A stretch of 8,187 bases of DNA. It comes from an uncultured Johnsonella sp. Lineage in GTDB: Bacteria; Bacillota; Clostridia; Lachnospirales; Lachnospiraceae. Below are positions 6,052-8,187 of this stretch, in pieces. The stretch is taken from NCBI GenBank assembly GCA_900766185.1, contig CAAFUL010000041.1, positions 1-8,187 of the forward strand, read 5' to 3'. Within the stretch, counting starts at the first letter, position 1; each line of letters starts with the position of its first letter. A model generated the notes under the pieces. It made no database searches. It was not told the DNA's origin and saw only the letters and a list, made by a program, of their open reading frames with translations. The position numbers and the translations under genes were made by a program.

Positions 6052-7248
6052 ATGACTATAAAATCAGATAACATTACTGACTTTAAGATAGATTCACTAA
6101 AAGATCTATATAAACTAAGACCACTTATAGAAGGAGGTACATTGAAAATAAATAAAAGCCAAATAGGTAGGGAACTTGGTGTGGATAGGAGTACTGTTGA
6201 TAAATATATAAAGGGATTCAATAAGTCTAGATCCAGAAAGTGCAGTAATTGCATTACACCATACTATGAAATAATAAAAGAACTGCTGCAGCCATCTGAT
6301 TCACACATTTTTTATTATAAATCTATTTTATGGCAATACCTTGTAGATAACCATTCCTACACAGGTAGCTATGTAAACTTTTGTTTTTATATTAAAAAAT
6401 ATAGAGAATTTGAAGATTACTTTAAGCAAAGAAGACCGGCAAATGTAAAACAAGTTACTTTAAGGTATGAAACAGATAGGGGACAGCAGGCACAACTGGA
6501 CTGGAAGGAATCCATTAAATTTGTGCTTACAAATGGAGAGACTATAGTTTTAAATGTATTTGTACTTTTACTCTCATACTCAAGATTTCGAGTATATAGG
6601 CTATCCATGTCTAAAAGTCAGGATCTGCTATTTAACTTTCTGGATGATGCTTTTGAAGTGTTCGGTGGTGTACCAAAAGAGATTTTAACGGATAACATGA
6701 TTACCGTTATGAGTGAGGCAAGGACAGAAAACTCCAGCGGAAAAGTAAATACTAAATTCAAACAGTTTGCAGATGATTATGGATTTATAGTTAAAGCATG
6801 TATTGCAGGAAGACCGAGAACAAAAGCAAAGGTAGAGGCACCTATGAAGATCCTTGATGAGATAAGAGCATATAGTGGAACATTAGACTACGATGGTTTG
6901 CATAAACTTGTATCTAAAATAAATAATAGAGTAAATACAAATGTGATAAAGGATACAGGTATTATTCCGGTAATGTATTTTAATAAAGAAAAAGCTTTCC
7001 TATTGCCACTACCAATGAAATCAATAAGAAAGCCCTATCAAATAGCCACAAAGCCATTAAAAGTTAATACATCGAGTATGATCAACTATGGTGGAAATCA
7101 GTATTCTGTACCAATTAATTATGTGGGAAAATCCCTCATAGTACAGGCTTATGATGGCTATATATACGCTCATTATAACACATCTCTTGTAGCAGTGCAT
7201 CAAATTTCTGAAAATAAACTAAACTATCATATGGAGCATTATGAATAG
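6052..7248 (+). CDS. istA: IS21-family transposase IstA, ending at an early TAG
   Basis: IstA is the DDE transposase that, with the ATPase IstB, inserts IS21 elements. The 398 residues show an N-terminal helix-turn-helix (KSQIGRELGVDRSTVDKYIK, about 35-54) and an rve integrase core with D150 (in QLDWK), D214 (in ILTDNM) and E262 (in KAKVEAP), the expected DDE triad. A beta-rich C-terminal domain (YGGNQYSVP) follows. An in-frame ATG at 6028 exists, but AGGAGG at 6039-6044 lies 7 nt before 6052, so 6052 is preferred. TAG at 7246-7248 ends the frame after HYE. The same frame then runs 31 more codons to TAG at 7342, overlapping istB by 8 nt, with a family-like tail (RERAKENLRLLGGF). The full protein was therefore probably about 430 residues, and the TAG likely arose from a Gln CAG codon. 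The catalytic domain is intact; loss of the tail may or may not abolish activity. Confidence 0.9.
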   Translation: MTIKSDNITDFKIDSLKDLYKLRPLIEGGTLKINKSQIGRELGVDRSTVDKYIKGFNKSRSRKCSNCITPYYEIIKELLQPSDSHIFYYKSILWQYLVDNHSYTGSYVNFCFYIKKYREFEDYFKQRRPANVKQVTLRYETDRGQQAQLDWKESIKFVLTNGETIVLNVFVLLLSYSRFRVYRLSMSKSQDLLFNFLDDAFEVFGGVPKEILTDNMITVMSEARTENSSGKVNTKFKQFADDYGFIVKACIAGRPRTKAKVEAPMKILDEIRAYSGTLDYDGLHKLVSKINNRVNTNVIKDTGIIPVMYFNKEKAFLLPLPMKSIRKPYQIATKPLKVNTSSMINYGGNQYSVPINYVGKSLIVQAYDGYIYAHYNTSLVAVHQISENKLNYHMEHYE

Positions 7249-7344
7249 ATAGCAAGGATATCAAAATCATTCAAGGAGGAAAATATAAGGGAGAGAGCAA
7301 AAGAGAACCTAAGATTACTGGGAGGTTTTGTGAGCAATGAGTAG
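7249..7344 (+). pseudogene. istA: Detached C-terminal tail of istA after the in-frame TAG
   Basis: Thirty-one sense codons in the istA frame encode IARISKSFKEEN followed by IRERAKENLRLLGGFVSNE, ending at TAG 7342-7344. The basic helical 'AKENL..LGG' ending and the 8-nt overlap with the istB ATG at 7337 are normal features of an intact IS21 istA end. No independent start codon with a ribosome binding site serves this tail, so it is made only if the TAG is read through. Confidence 0.75.
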
Positions 7345-8080
7345 TACTTTTGAACGACTTAATAACAGCTTAGAGAAATTAAAATTATTACAAATAAAAA
7401 AATACTTGAGTGAGGTAACAGATTTTGTTTCAAGCAATAAACTATCATTTTCTGATGGTCTGTTAAAGTTGTGTAATTATGAACTTGATCATAAGACTGA
7501 GATAGCATCAAAATCGATGATCAAGGCAGCTGCATTCCCATTCATAAAAACGATAGAAGAATATGACTTTGACTTTCAGCCAAAGCTTAACAAGCAAGAG
7601 ATATTAGAGTTAACATCGTTAAAGTTCATAGAAGAAGCTAAAAACATAGTATTTTTAGGTAGCAGTGGTGTGGGAAAAACACACCTTGCGACATCATTAG
7701 GAATAGTAGCTGCAAGAAGGAGATACAGTACATATTTTATTAAATGCCATGCTTTACTACAACAGCTAAAGCGTGCAAAAGTTGAAAATAGATTAGATAG
7801 TAGACTTAAGTATCTAAATAGATATAAGCTACTTATTATTGATGAACTAGGGTACTTGCCAATAGATAAAGAAGATTCGAATCTATTCTTTCAGCTTATA
7901 GATATGAGGTATGAAAAGAAGAGCACCATATTGACTACAAATATAAACTTTTCTGATTGGGACAGTATATTCTACGATGCTGTGGTAGCTAATGCCATAC
8001 TGGATAGAGTCCTTCACCATTCACATGTGATCAGTATTAATGGTCGCTCATACAGGGTAAAGGAGTATATGGCTGTGTGA
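7337..8080 (+). CDS. istB: IS21-family transposition helper ATPase IstB
   Basis: IstB is a DnaA/DnaC-like AAA+ ATPase that oligomerizes on target DNA and activates IstA. The 247 residues are full length for the family (about 240-260). An N-terminal helical region (LEKLKLLQIKKYLSEV) precedes Walker A GSSGVGKT (108-115), Walker B LLIIDE (165-170) followed by LGYLP, and sensor-like TTN (200-202). The C-terminus has DRVLHHSHVISINGRSYR (223-240), the conserved IstB ending. GGAGG at 7321-7325 lies 11 nt before the ATG, which overlaps the ancestral istA stop by 8 nt. This arrangement implies translational coupling, which the early istA TAG may weaken because ribosomes now stop about 90 nt before istB. 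No frameshift or missing motif is seen. Confidence 0.95.
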   Translation: MSSTFERLNNSLEKLKLLQIKKYLSEVTDFVSSNKLSFSDGLLKLCNYELDHKTEIASKSMIKAAAFPFIKTIEEYDFDFQPKLNKQEILELTSLKFIEEAKNIVFLGSSGVGKTHLATSLGIVAARRRYSTYFIKCHALLQQLKRAKVENRLDSRLKYLNRYKLLIIDELGYLPIDKEDSNLFFQLIDMRYEKKSTILTTNINFSDWDSIFYDAVVANAILDRVLHHSHVISINGRSYRVKEYMAV

Positions 8081-8133
8081 ATCAAAGTCTGTAAATTCCA
8101 ACTTTCGGACTTCTATGATAAGTATTATTTTAA

Positions 8134-8160
8134 GGCGAATGCCATCATTTGGCATTCGTC
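8134..8160 (+). terminator. Hairpin downstream of istB
   Basis: GGCGAATGCC (8134-8143) pairs with GGCATTCGTC (8151-8160), nine Watson-Crick pairs plus one G-U, around a 7-nt loop. TTTAT follows on the plus strand, so it may end the istAB transcript, though the T-run is short. It lies 54 nt after the istB stop. A weaker pairing AAGTC/GACTT (8085-8089/8108-8112) precedes it. Confidence 0.55.
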
Positions 8161-8187
8161 TTTATGAATATAATTATCAAAAAATCA

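Larger units (their letters stand above)
5985..8187 (+). mobile_element. IS21-family insertion sequence, left end and both genes present, right end beyond window
   Basis: The element begins with TGT, the usual IS21-family terminus, at 5985 and contains istA and istB in the standard order and overlap. The left end carries two subterminal repeats: TGTACAAGTAGTATTA (5985-6000) and TGTACAAGTGTTATTA (6009-6024), 24 bp apart and differing at two positions. Multiple internal copies of the terminal repeat are typical transposase-binding sites in this family. No inverted copy of ACTTGTACA occurs by 8187, so the right end and target duplication cannot be checked. The exact left boundary is inferred from the repeat. 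Confidence 0.75.

Overview
The window is A+T-rich DNA with strong AGGAGG-type ribosome binding sites, and its transposases and relaxase-like remnant look clostridial. Together these suggest a low-GC Firmicute, probably a Clostridia member. No housekeeping gene is present. It reads as an accessory island, probably cargo of an integrative or mobilizable element, with one intact defence-like module between insertion sequences and their debris.

Left flank (1-1166): the first 26 codons of an IS3-family OrfA run off the left edge on the minus strand. Next is a frameshifted, partly deleted IS110-family transposase remnant on the plus strand (about 140-535). It is followed by a stretch with several strong nested inverted repeats (536-806) that could encode a structured RNA, possibly an IS110 bridge-RNA remnant. 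Positions 840-1166 hold no credible gene but contain a run of hairpins and copies of an AGTATCA motif.

Centre (1167-5404, minus strand): a 70-residue XRE/Cro-type regulator lies 83 bp upstream of a 1313-residue protein. That protein has an N-terminal Cap4/DUF4297-like nuclease domain, a STAND-type P-loop NTPase with winged helix, and a C-terminal half of about 750 residues that appears helical. This is the architecture of the Avs-like (antiviral STAND) immune proteins: a sensor, an NTPase switch and a nuclease effector. The regulator probably keeps expression low; GAATA/TATTC half-sites lie around its predicted promoter. This module is the main candidate for an undescribed system.

Right flank (5504-8187): the module is separated by a clear minus-strand terminator from a 141-codon coding fragment that resembles the C-terminal tail of a clostridial relaxase. 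Next to it is the left end of an IS21-family element, with two 16-bp subterminal repeats, istA and istB. The right end of this element is outside the window. istA carries an in-frame TAG 33 codons before the position where its frame would normally end, overlapping the istB start, so this copy may be impaired.

The relaxase remnant followed by terminator, regulator and STAND nuclease fits a defence cassette loaded behind the mobilization gene of a mobile element, with IS elements later eroding both sides. Function is inferred from motifs and order only; no database search was run.
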